Shown here piece after piece: positions 50,330-62,531 of a stretch of 64,000 bases of DNA. The position numbers were made by a program, and so were the translations under genes. A model generated the notes under the pieces. The model had not been told where the DNA came from, did no database searches, and saw nothing but the letters and a program-made list of their open reading frames with translations. This DNA is from Helichrysum umbraculigerum (taxonomy: Eukaryota; Streptophyta; Magnoliopsida; Asterales; Asteraceae), in contig CATIUR010000001.1 of NCBI GenBank assembly GCA_949592205.1, forward strand, positions 212,728,250 through 212,792,249, read 5' to 3'. Numbering within the stretch: the stretch's first letter is position 1; every line of letters starts with the position of its first letter.

Positions 50330-50757
50330 TGAGGGGGGCTGGATCGCGTTCAACAGTTCAAAATCATACTGTTACGGATTTACACTGTGAAACGCGATCC
50401 GGGAATGAGATCTGGATCGCGTTCCCAAGACCAATCACGACTGAACTCAATTTTAACACAGACTAATGCAATCCGAGCACAAGGAAGCTGGATCGTGTTA
50501 CACTGACCAAAACCATTATGTTACCAGTTTGCACTATGAAACGCGATCCAAAGAAAGGGGCTGGATCGTGTTCACACGACCAAACTCGACTGTAACCAAT
50601 TTTCACTATGGAACGCAATCCGGGCGAGGGAGCCGGATCGCGTTCACCCGTTTTAAACCAGATTCTCAGACCTGCAACTTTTCTGCACGAACTCAAACTC
50701 GAATTTTACCAACACAAACTCAATAAACTCAGTTTTACTAAAAGTTAACACATCAAT

Positions 50758-52653
50758 TGTAACATCCTCGAAATGGACCTAGTTGTTTTATATTATTTCT
50801 TGATTTAAATAAGCATTTAAATGTGTTTGGAAATAATATTATTTGAAATAGTTGAAATAATTGGAATAGGAGTCGAATATTCCAATGTGATAAGTAAATT
50901 ATTAATTGTTGTAAATTAATATAGTTGACGGTACAATAAAATGTTTGGACTCGCAAATGGTTTTCGGGTTCCAGACAATAGATTGAGATGGGGTATTAAA
51001 TTATACCCGTATAATTGAAGGCGGTTTGTTGAGTCGGCATATATATCACTTTCCCTTTTAGGAAAGTTTATTTTCATTTCATTCTTTGAATTCCATCAAA
51101 CCAAAACTCACAGAAAACTTCAAATCAAAAGTAGAAACCGAATTTGGAGCTGTAATTCTGATTAGTTTCATCATAATCATCATGTTCTTCATTCAAAATT
51201 GTAAGTAAGTTTGATTGATTTTTGATTATGTTTGAAATTTTAGAGATTATTGATTTGAGGTGAAATTTGATGTTAGAAACTAGTTATAATCATTACATGA
51301 TGTTTATGTAATGTTATTTGTGGTATATAATGGTTAGAATTGGAGTTTTGGGTGACTTGGTTATAAAACCCGTGGGTTAGGGTTTGAGCAGAATTGCAGA
51401 TGGCTGGGACGAAGGAGGAAGCCGACGGCTTCGTCCCCAAGCCGGCGGCTTGTAGTTCGTCAGTGGAAGCCGGCGGATTCATAGGCAAAGCCGGCGGCTT
51501 GTATAGTTTTGTAGGAACCCGGCGGGTTTGGACATATACCCGGCGGCTTGTAGAAGCTTTAAAACGCGTTTTAGTTCTGTTACCACATTTGGTAATTTGC
51601 CCGGCGGTTTTGGAAGTAAAGCCGGCGGTTTGTGATTGAAGCCGGCGGCTTCATGGGGAAGCCGTCGGCTTGAAGGGCTGTCACCACTTTTCTTTTAATT
51701 TGTTGAATGTAATGTGGTTTGTATCTGTTGCAAGTTAATATATGATAATGGTTATGTTGTAATTAATAATACATGATTAGGAACTAGTAATGTTGATAAT
51801 GATTATGTTAAGTTCCTAATGTTAAAGAGATTGATATAAGTTATGTATTGATGATTGGGATTACTAACTTATATTTGATTTATTGAATCACAGATATGGA
51901 GAAGGCTCGGTGATATTAGACTACTGAGTGGATGCCTGAGGTATTCGGTGAGTGGATCTGTAACCTCAGTGTGATTTAGTTGTAATGATTTGGTTACAAC
52001 AAGTAATTATAGTATTACTTTGATAGAATGTTTTGGTTTGAGAGAACTTGCCATGTTAGTTTGGTTGCTTGTTTACTGGGCTGTTTGAGCTAGGGTATAA
52101 GATTCTGAGGTCAACTTGAATGGATGGTTGGACTTGATTGTTGTTGTAGACGACAGGAGATCTTGAAACTTGAACTGTTGGTTTAAAGATCTAGGTCGTA
52201 TGTGATTGACATCAAGTCATCGGTAATTCTGTATAGGCCAATACAGATGATTGATAAGTGTTCCTTGAGTACCAAACCGGTATAAAGGTATCTCAAGAAC
52301 CACCGATCCTCATGATGGTTGATTGTTTATTGTTATTTGATGTAAACAGATTGTTGTGCTAAGTTGGACTGTTGTTTATAGTTTCATTCACTTAGCTTTA
52401 TGCTAACCCCACCACAGTTCTTCCTGCAGGATAAATAGATGGGACATATTGGGTAAGGCAGGAAGTTGTTGGAATTGATGGAATGTTTGACAGGCTTTTA
52501 CTCTGATGTTATTCTAATAACTATAGAAATGTCATGTATTTGAATTGAAAAAGTTTATTGACATTTTGAGTACATTGACAGTATGTTTTAAATATACACT
52601 TCCGAGTCGCCATTATTATATTAATTGTTTATAATGAAACGAGGGGTGTTATA
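50758..52653 (+). repeat. 5' LTR of E4
   Basis: tgtaacatcc to gggtgttata. It holds about ten aagccggcggctt-type palindromes at about 51410-51680. The 3' half resembles solo LTR E5. Confidence 0.92.
51410..51680. repeat. AAGCCGGCGGCTT palindrome cluster in the E4 5' LTR
   Basis: About ten copies of gccggcggc-type cores with aag/ctt arms; a few are varied (gccgacggc, gccgtcggc, cccggcggg). It is a local CpG-rich island in an AT-rich LTR. The matching cluster in the 3' LTR is at about 57266-57530. Confidence 0.85.
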
Positions 52654-55600
52654 AGCTGGTATCAGAGCAATAGTTTGGGTGAATTGAGCATGATAGAATG
52701 TTCAATCCTAAACTTTGATTGAGTTGAGTCAAACATTCCAGTGGGTGTGGGTTTAGTTGATTAGTGAATGTGTGAGAAAGTGATTAGTTGGATATGTACT
52801 AACCCTTAACAAGTTGTGAAGTTGTTGTTTGATTTCAGAGACAGAGGAATATGAGAACCTGAAGGGTATTCTCATTGATTCCTCAACACTCGTGGGCTTA
52901 AGATTGTCAGGTAATCTTCGATAAGCCTGTGTTAATTTAAATTAACTTGAATTGTTTACTCTGTTATGTTGAGTAAGCTTTGTTGTGAAGTTAATTGAGT
53001 CAGACTGATATGATTCCCCAGTTTTGAGTCAACTAATGATTGTTATATGTTGACATGAGGATAGAATTATTAAATGAGATGCTTATTGTTGCTCATTGTT
53101 GTTAGTATTTCTGATTGAATTGAAAATGCAGAAATATGTTTAAGTAGACAGAGAGTTGATTAAGGTTTTAACAGAATTGATGTTAGGACCTAAGGAGTGT
53201 CTTTATTAGTGAGACAAAATAATTGATAGTATTATATTAGTGAGGTATGACTTGAATTCTGGTTAAGGAATGTAGTGTCATTTGACTTGAGAATGACTGC
53301 TATGTGAGAAAACATGTGTTTATGTGACTATATGAAATGTTTGGACTATAGTTAAACACTTGATTTAAACCAGGATGGATAGGTTTATGAGACACGTAGA
53401 GTATGATAATGTGAAATTGATTTGGGGAAGTGATAGATCTTTCTGATCAATTGTGAATTAATAGATGAAATGCTTTATAGTAACCTGATTGAGTAGGCTT
53501 GTTGTGACATTGATGCTTGATAGTATCGCATATGTCAAAGTGATGATAGTTAATTAAGATATGTCCTGAATTTTGAAGTAAATAAGGACATTGTTCAGCA
53601 TAAATGGTTGAATATATAAGTAGTAAGCTGATTTTAAGTGTGTATCAGCTGTTAGAAACTATTAAATTGATTTTGATTGATTTGAAATCATGAAGTATTT
53701 AATATATATGAGATAAGAGTAAATCACATGGATAATTATAATGTAGAGTAGCCTGAGAATGGATTGTGAAGAACATAATCTTGCAACGCCTGATCACCGT
53801 TGTTATATTATGTTGTGTCACATGAATTTGTTGAGGCTACTTGGTATAAAAGAAATGTAATGTGATTTTGAAAATTGAGCATGAAAGTATGCTAAGTTGT
53901 TTAATAGTTGTTTGGATAAGAAAACAATCAGTTGATAGAACTGTGGCAGTTAAACTGTAAGGTGCAAGTGTAAATATATTTGTCATTGATAGTTGTTTTG
54001 ATGATAAACATAAATGATAAATATGATTTTGTTGAAAATATAGTTGTAACCGATTGTGTTAAATTGACCATAGGCGGAATCGATAGTGTTTAAATGAATC
54101 ACTATGTTGTAAATGGCTTGTATGAAGCCAAAATTAATGTAGGTTGTTTCTGTCCTTGTGAAGGATTGATAAGATTATTGAATGTAATAATTTAAATAAT
54201 ATGTTTGAAAGTAAACATATAATATGAAATGGTTTGTTGGGAGTTAACTTGATGGTATGTTAACTTTGAAGGTCAAACCATGAATAGAGAATTGTGTATA
54301 AAATTTATTGCTTGTGATTGGTTTGAGGTATGGTCAAACTTGAGAAAAGCAATTAGAGAATTTTATTGATTAATTGATTGAAATTGAAGTTGACAAGTAG
54401 TCAACTGTGTGTGTTGAAATAGTCTAACATAGATTGTAATGTTATGATTTTGTGGAATATGATTGAATTCCTTGATTAGTTAAAACATGTTGAAATGGGT
54501 CATTTAAGATCCAAAGGAGATAGATGAATTGTTTAAGTTTGTGAAACTTGATTATTACTTAAAGCTAGTATTAAGTAATTGAAATATTGTTAAGTGTAAT
54601 TGAGTATTCAGTTAAGTAATATAGGATATTTGAGCTGAATATATGTTAAGAAATTATACAGATGTGAAGTCATTGTATGATATGACAGTTATAATTTGTT
54701 GAAAGGTGCAAATTAAGTCACATTGATTAGAGTTGTGATAAGATAATCTTACCAGTGTGTGAGGCTTGTGATGATAGTCTGGATCTGGGTAAGAATGTGA
54801 GATGAGAATTAATTGAAAGTTATTATTAATAGTTGCATAGGTTGATTTGTACCTCATGATGAGTTATTTAAGTATTGAAAGAATTGAATGGATTCTTTAG
54901 TTATTTGTTGATTGTATACAAATGAAGTAAGTGATAAAGTGGTAAAGTGGGATTAGATCCAAATAAGAAAAGATATGAAAGTATATCATGATGTAAATCG
55001 TGTTAAAGGTTTAGTTGATCCTTGTTTGATAAATTGAGGAATATGAATTGGAAAGTTGTTCATATTTTGAGAAATTAGGTATGTGTGTATAGTTGAATGT
55101 GTTGAAGTAAAGGAAACCTTGAAATCAGTAGGTGATGATTGTTTTCAGTAAACTTTTCTTGTAAAGTTTAGATTGAACTGTTTAAGTTATATACGAGTTG
55201 ATAAGTATATAGTGAAACATAGAGTTGTTGATTTGTAATTGTTCCATGTCCTGTGGTATGGATATGTGATGATTAGTAGTAATATGAAGGCTTGATAAAG
55301 ACTTTAACAGTCTGAATGGCCTATTATATATAATTAAATGGAATTGAGGTGTACGTGTCCATTTTAGAAAGTTACTTGAAATTGTGCCATAGGTTATGTG
55401 GAAGTCAGTTAATTGTGATTAACTTGATGTAGATTTTGTTGGAAATGTGTTGAAAAGTAGCACATTGTGATATTGTGATACTTGAATTGTAGTATCACAA
55501 TATAGATTAATGTTGGCTTAGTTGCTATATTGATGGGATGTAGTACTAAGTGATTATGTGATTAAAATTGTATAAATTCTAATTGCTAGTGATTAAGAAG

Positions 55601-56613
55601 TTGATATAATCAAGTAGTAGCTTGAAATTTAAGAATTTGAATTGAAATAACTGGTTGTTAAGAATAGATTCTTGATGTTTTACCAGTTTAAGTAATATTT
55701 CTAACTTGATGATTAGTTAGGATTTGAAGATAAATAGTAAGTATTGATAGGCGTACTGAAATGTATAATCACTAGTGTTGTGATTATTGGATGTGTTATT
55801 GTTGTTGTTAACAATTGATAGGTTGTAATGAAAGGAATTACAAGTGGAAATAAGTCAATGTAGAGGTTGGTTGAATGTAGGTAATGTTTGATTTTGGTAC
55901 TTTTGTTAATTGAGCAAAGTACTTGTTGATTGTAGTCTTACCTACTGAGTTTGACCTCTGCTTTGCTTATTAAGGTGATATGAATCTGGATTACTTTTAA
56001 GTAAAGGATTTCATATAGTTGTAGTGATATGTGAACATTATATGTTGTTCAAAAGAGTAGGTATGAAACTTTTGAATGAAAAGTTGACCTAGATTTGAAG
56101 TTTAAATCTCTGACAGTAGAGATGTGAGGTTATTATTAGACTGATTGTTAATCGTGAGCTGAATTATATTTCAGTGTTGCTAGATGTATGTGGTTTTATA
56201 ACCACTATTGTTGTGATATTGTTGCTGCTGTTTTGTTGTTAACAGAGATGAATAGTGAGAGTAGGTTAAATATTTTAGCATATTGCTAATTTCTGATTGT
56301 ACAGAACTATTAAGTGATTGTAGGTTTCAATTGTTGTTTAATTGATGGTGAATTCACTTGTTAAAGTAAGTGTTTATTCTAGAGGATATATTTGATTGAT
56401 GATATTGGATGAATGCACTGTATGTGTGCGTAGGAAAAGATATAAGCATGTTCATGGGAACATGTGAATGTGGAAAGAATCGAACCGATCTAAGGATAGT
56501 TGTAAGTTGCTATTGAGGATTAATGTATGCTAAGAGGTATGTGATTATATCACATTAGTTAGATTGATTGAGGTTAGATTTCGGGGACGAAATCTCTTTA
56601 AGGGGGGGAGAGT
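52654..56613 (+). other. E4 interior: non-coding, strongly C-poor on the plus strand
   Basis: About 4 kb in which C is very rare on the plus strand while G, A and T are common; two 60-base lines counted had 3 C each, and one of them 11 G. Repeated ttgattgtt, gttgatt and taagtgatt-type words dominate. No gag, protease, RT or integrase motif is seen on either strand. Confidence 0.75.
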
Positions 56614-58508
56614 TGTAACATCCTCGAAATGGACCTAGTTGTTTTATATTATTTCTTGATTTAAATAAGCATTTAAATGTGTTTGGAAATAATATTATTT
56701 GAAATAGTTGAAATAATTGGAATAGGAGTCGAATATTCCAATGTGATAAGTAAATTATTAATTGTTGTAAATTAATATAGTTGACGGTACAATAAAATGT
56801 TTGGACTCGCAAATGGTTTTCGGGTTCCAGACAATAGATTGAGATGGGGTATTAAATTATACCCGTATAATTGAAGGCGGTTTGTTGAGTCGGCATATAT
56901 ATCACTTTCCCTTTTAGGAAAGTTTATTTTCATTTCATTCTTTGAATTCCATCAAACCAAAACTCACAGAAAACTTCAAATCAAAAGTAGAAACCGAATT
57001 TGGAGCTGTAATTCTGATTAGTTTCATCATAATCATCATGTTCTTCATTCAAAATTGTAAGTAAGTTTGATTGATTTTTGATTATGTTTGAAATCTTAGA
57101 GATTATTGATTTGAGGTGAAATTTGATGTTAGAAACTAGTTATAATCATTACATGATGTTTATGTAATGTTATTTGTGGTATATAACGGTTAGAATTGGA
57201 GTTTTGGGTGACTTGGTTATAAAACCCGTGGGTTAGGGTTTGAGCAGAATTGCAGATGGCTGGGACGAAGGAGGAAGCCGACGGCTTCGTCCCCAAGCCG
57301 GCGGCTTGTAGTTCGTCAGTGGAAGCCGGCGGCTTCATAGGCAAAGCCGGCGGCTTGTATAGTTTTGTAGGAACCCGGCGGGTTGGACATATACCCGGCG
57401 GCTTGTAGAAGCTTTAAAACGCGTTTTAGTTCTGTTACCACATTTGGTAATTTGCCCGGCGGTTTTGGAAGTAAAGCCGGCGGTTTGTGATTGAAGCCGG
57501 CGGCTTCATGGGGAAGCCGGAGGCTTGAAGGGCTGTCACCACTTTTCTTTTAATTTGTTGAATGTAATGTGGTTTGTATCTGTTGCAAGTTAATATATGA
57601 TAATGGTTATGTTGTAATTAATAATACATGATTAGGAACTAGTAATGTTGATAATGATTATGTTAAGTTCCTAATGTTAAAGAGATTGATATAAGTTATG
57701 TATTGATGATTGGGATTACTAACTTATATTTGATTTATTGAATCACAGATATGGAGAAGGCTCAGTGATATTAGACTACTGAGTGGATGCCTGAGGTATT
57801 CGGTGAGTGGATCTGTAACCTCAGTGTGATTTAGTTGTAATGATTTGGTTACAACAAGTAATTATAGTATTACTTTGATAGAATGTTTTGGTTTGAGTGA
57901 ACTTGCCATGTTATTTTGGTTGCTTGTTTACTGGGCTGTTTAAGCTAGGGTATAAGATTCTGAGGTCAACTTGAATGGATGGTTGGACTTGATTGTTGTT
58001 GTAGACGACATGAGATCTTGAAATTTGAACTGTTGGTTTAAAGATCTAGGTCGTATGTGATTGACATCAAGTCATCGGTAATTCTGTATAGGCCAATACA
58101 GATGATTGATAAGTGTTCCTTGAGTACCAAACCGGTATAAAGGTATCTCAAGAACCACCGATCCTCATGATGGTTGATTGTTTATTGTTATTTGATGTAA
58201 ACAGATTGTTGTGCTAAGTTGGACTGTTGTTTAAAGTTTCATTCACTTAGCTTTATGCTAACCCCACCACAGTTCTTCCTGCAGGATAAATAGCTGGGAC
58301 ATATTGGGCAAGGCAGGAAGTTGTTGGAATTGATGGAATGTTTGACAGGCTTTTACTCTGATGTTATTCTAATAACTATAGAAATGTCATGTATTTGAAT
58401 TGAAAAAGTTTATTGACATTTTGAGTACATTGACAGTATGTTTTAAATATACACTTCCGAGTCGCCATTATTATATTAATTGTTTATAATGAAACGAGGG
58501 GTGTTATA
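56614..58508 (+). repeat. 3' LTR of E4
   Basis: Begins tgtaacatcc after the purine tract and ends gggtgttata before the target duplication tcaat. Near identical to the 5' LTR; noted differences include one palindrome (gccggaggc for gccgtcggc). Confidence 0.92.
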
Positions 58509-59501
58509 TCAATTGAGTTCTATATTCATCATACAACTTCAAACATCATCTAATACATTCACTTACTTCAATTTATACACATTTCATCATACATGCAATT
58601 TTTTATCCAAAACCACATTTGGGTTCAAGAACACTTAACACCCAATTTCAAGAACAAGCAAGTTGATGATGATGATTCAAGTAATATCAGTAACAAACAC
58701 TCATTCAAGCATAATCTTATACTCATGCATCAATTATCCACCTACATTCAATCAATTAAGTAAATAGAGATAATGCTAGCAACTTACAACAAAATGGAGA
58801 AAAGGAAGGAAGTAGATGAAGATAAATTCAGATGTTAACCCCAAAATCACAGCCTTGATGATGATAGAATCTGATTTTTGTTAAATTCTTTGAGAGTGTG
58901 TGTATTTCTTGAGAGAAAGGAAAATCTGAGAAAATAAGGAAGTTAGGTCGGCCTAACTAACCCGACCCTAATATAAGTTATGTAATTTTATTCCCCTTCT
59001 AAGCCTATTGTCTGGAACCTAAAAACCATTTGCGAGAGAAAATCTTTTATTTTACTGACATCTATAGTACTTTAAAAGAAATAATATTTTACTATTCACA
59101 ATAAGTCATTCAACCAATTGACCTATTAATTTCTATTATTCAAATAATACAAATAATATCCAAAACACAATTAAATAATAATATAAAATAAATAAATTAC
59201 CAATTTCTCCTAGGCCCATAAATAGGATGTTACAGTTTATGTATTCTTTTTGATGGTTTAAGGGATGAATAATTTCTGTAAAATTTGTTTTCTAGAGGTT
59301 TTGTGTGTGAGAATTAAAGATTGATTAGTTACATGGAGATTTACACGATTGTTGATTCTAAGGAAATCAGTAACTTTATAAAATCGTGTAAAATCAAATA
59401 AAAACCTTTTTAACCTGAAATTTGGGACTTCCGCATTGACTATGATTATTCATTAAAAGTTTTTTGAAAACTCATATCTTGGAAAAATCAGGGTGTTAGA
59501 A

Positions 59502-62500
59502 GTTGGTATTAGAGCATTTGTTTAAGTGAACTATGTATTTCGATTAGGTATCTTGACTTAAACCAGAAATGCTAAACGAACGAAATGACTTCACTAGAAT
59601 TATTGGCTATAACTAGGTACCTAAATGTAAACTATGCAAATAGTTCACAAGGAGAACACGAATGGGAATGCCTTAAACGATATAAGAACAATAAGGATTC
59701 GTAATAGGAAAAATAAAATCAACTATTACTAAAACAAAAAAAATACACCATAGGATTGGTGGGTTAGGTGATAGTGAGCTTTATAGGGTAGTTGCTCATG
59801 ACTTGTTAATTGTATGATTAACATTTAACATCCATGTTATTTGCTCAACTACTCACTGCTTGTTAACATTCTATTTGCTTATGTGTCGATTATACTTTCA
59901 CAAACCTTACGATAAGGAAACACTTAGATATACTATATTTAATACTCCCTCCGTCCCACCAAAGTGTCCTGTTTTAACTTTTCAAAGTCTTTTTTTTCAA
60001 CTTTAACCTTAAATATTTTTATTTGTGTTATATAATACATGATGAAAATTATACAAATGAAAACACATTTACAACCCAACTCATTCATATATTTTGGATC
60101 ATGTATTATATAACACAAACAAAGATATTTATGGTCAAAGTTTAAAAAGAAAGACTTTAAAAAGTCAAAACAGGGCACTTTGGGTGGGACGAAGGTAGTA
60201 TATAATAAAGAAAGAATACAAAACGATACAAATAAAAGGATATTAATGCAGTTATTATACCCATGTGGCTAATACTCAACAGTACTTACCATTCAAATGG
60301 TATAAGTATGAGTATATAATACGTGTCAGAACTGAAAACTATACCACGCGGTGGTAATGTCACAAGCTGAATTGGCTAGTCATTAAATCTATACGAGTTA
60401 AATGATTTAATGATAAGTATATGTTTTATGACACGATTACAATCTCATAAGGTTAACCAGCTATTGAATACGACTATAGGAGAGTTATAAACATAACAAC
60501 CATGGAAACAAGAGTCGATAAGACAAATAACAAAAATGAGTTAACTTTCACCCAAACGAAAGTTTCAATATATATATAAAATGATGTGATCCATCTACGC
60601 TGTAAGATACGATATTGGTAGTGAGTACATTAATGTAAGATATATTCAAAATATGGGAGCCCACGTATTTTGAATATATCATTACAGTGGTGGTCACATG
60701 ACCACGTTGTAATGATCGATGTTTTTGGAACGTCTGAAATGATAATATTCATAATCACAAACTGTTCAAATTAGTATTTAATGACCGTGCGGTCCATGCT
60801 AATTTGATACTGAAATATATGGAAAATTAAACAGTACATTCAATGTACCTAACGAAAGCCAAATGAAAATTACATACATTCCCGACGATGTTGCATCATA
60901 CCTTGGGGTAAAACTCGAGTTTCATAAAAATGACGACTTGTGTGAGCATGTGGTTCATACCATAAGGAATTAAAAAAAAAAAAATTTGAATAATTAGAAA
61001 GAAAAAAATATATTGTTTTATGTTGATTTCCACTTTATATAATGCACCGGAATTAAGAGTCTCATCTGAGTTAAACATGTGAGGTCCTTACTTACACAGT
61101 ACATTAAATTTGAATTACAATGATATGACAATAATATTATAAACATAGGATATGATAATAATGTTTATAAAAACAATAAACAATGAATTAGGTTTACTTA
61201 TATATGAAATTAATTTACTAGAAAATTCGTATATAACTAAAATGAATCAGATCAGTATGAAATTTGGTACCTTGGTAAAATAATATGTTTTCTACAAATT
61301 TGTAGCTTTAATTTTTTGCTAATTCAGACTCGAACTAGGTCAAACAAGTCATTTAATGAAACTGGACAAATTTTACCTGAATTGCGAATTGAGACACTTT
61401 CACAAATCATATTAATGAGTTTAAGTTGAGATCAAATTACTTCTGGAAAATGCTTGATGAAGAATGAGATTAGAATATTTCAAGGTTGAGTTCTAACTAT
61501 GAGTCTTGGATTTGTGATGATCGGAAACTAATGAGATGGATAAAAAAACTTAGAAGTCAAATAGAGGGCATAAGAAATTATATTTAGAGTAATATTGGCT
61601 TAGGAGTAATGTAATGAGCCAATGTAACCTTGAGTCATTGTTCTCACTCTAGTTGCAGTAGTTATTATATACACACGTAAAATAGTAAATGGACATTCGA
61701 TTTTAATTGGTTTAAATATTACAAACACCATTGTGATTGGTTCTCAAAGTGAATCAATGACATCAAGAAATATCATAAATGATAAATGAGGTTTAAACAC
61801 AACATCAATGTCGTTTGAAAATTTTATTGTTTGAAGAATAGGAACAGCTAAAGAAGAAAAGAAAAAATATAGCTAGTTTGATGGATGGCTAAATAAGCTA
61901 ATTTCCGTTATTCATTAGACGTACACCTTTTCAAATGATCGAGAAGAGCGGAAGGAAAGTCATGAATATTGATGAGTAGACGGAATTGTGTACGTATCTG
62001 TAAATGTTAATGGAAAAAAAAGAAAAATTAATGTTGAATGCCTAAAGGAGAGTTTCGTTGAAAACTATGCAGTAGACAAGTAATGTAGGTGCACAATTAA
62101 AACGTGAAAATTGAACTAGATCACCAAAGGAAATGAATTAAAAGTATTTGAGTCGCCAGTGATTACTAGTTGTAAAAATTTACAAACATTTAGCCGATGG
62201 AAACCAAGCTCAATATCAAGAGGCCGACGTAACTATACTATAAATACATGACCAGTGAATCAATTAAGATAACGTAAGCATCTTGCAAATTTGTTATTGT
62301 ATAAATACAAACTAATGATTTACCAAATGAACCAAAAGCATGATATAGTCAACCTAGTGAATTGAAGTTTTATAATACCTAATATTCAAGATGCTTTATT
62401 AAAATAATCCAATTTATATGTCCGTAAGAATACAAAAACGAAATTGAACACTAACACGAAGAACACAAGCATCTGTACGACTTAAGGAAAATGTGATTCG

Positions 62501-62531
62501 GAGGACGGAATCCTTTTAAGGAGGGGAGAAT
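59502..62531 (+). mobile_element. Internal region B of E1, non-coding
   Basis: Collinear with 33992-36493 from the primer-binding site (tggtattagagc, with one change) to the purine tract aaggaggggagaat. It keeps the complete Stowaway MITE and the flanking sequence lost in region A. No coding sequence is seen. Confidence 0.8.
59945..60198. mobile_element. Stowaway (Tc1/mariner) MITE
   Basis: Begins ctccctccgtcccaccaaag and ends ctttgggtgggacgaaggtag, inverted termini typical of Stowaway, with TA on both sides (59943-59944, 60199-60200). 254 bp, non-coding. Confidence 0.88.

Larger units (their letters stand above)
50758..58508 (+). mobile_element. Young non-coding LTR element E4 (LARD-like)
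   Basis: Target duplication tcaat at 50753-50757 and 58509-58513. The LTRs are 50758-52653 and 56614-58508 (1896 and 1895 bp) and appear to differ at only about a dozen places by eye. A primer-binding site (tggtatcagagc) lies just after 52653, and a purine tract with tttcggggacgaaatc just before 56614. The 3.96-kb interior has no reading frame longer than about 70 residues and shows no pol motif, so it must be mobilised by other elements. It inserted in the right LTR of E2. Confidence 0.92.
40607..59234 (-). mobile_element. Ty3/Gypsy chromovirus E2 (Tekay-like), minus strand, nested host
   Basis: Target duplication gttta lies at 40602-40606 and 59235-59239. On the minus strand it runs tgtaacatcc...gggtgttata. 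The LTRs are 40607-42714 and a right copy 47415-59234 interrupted by E3 and E4. The internal region 42715-47414 (minus) has a primer-binding site at about 47402-47414 (tggtatcagag), gag-protease-RT-RNaseH-integrase order, and a purine tract beside ggcgagatttcggggacgaa. The polyprotein is broken at several places. Without the nested elements the element is about 8.9 kb. The C-terminal chromodomain-like segment places it among chromoviruses. Confidence 0.9.
36494..59501 (+). repeat. LTR B of E1, split by two insertions and a deletion
   Basis: Pieces 36494-36636, 40289-40606 and 59240-59501 are collinear with LTR A. The gaps are a repeat block (36637-40288) and the chromovirus E2 (40607-59234 plus duplication). 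At about 59424 the sequence jumps from the part matching LTR A near 32040 to the part matching 33916, a deletion of about 1.9 kb with ttgg at both edges. The final piece is again followed by a primer-binding site. Confidence 0.8.
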
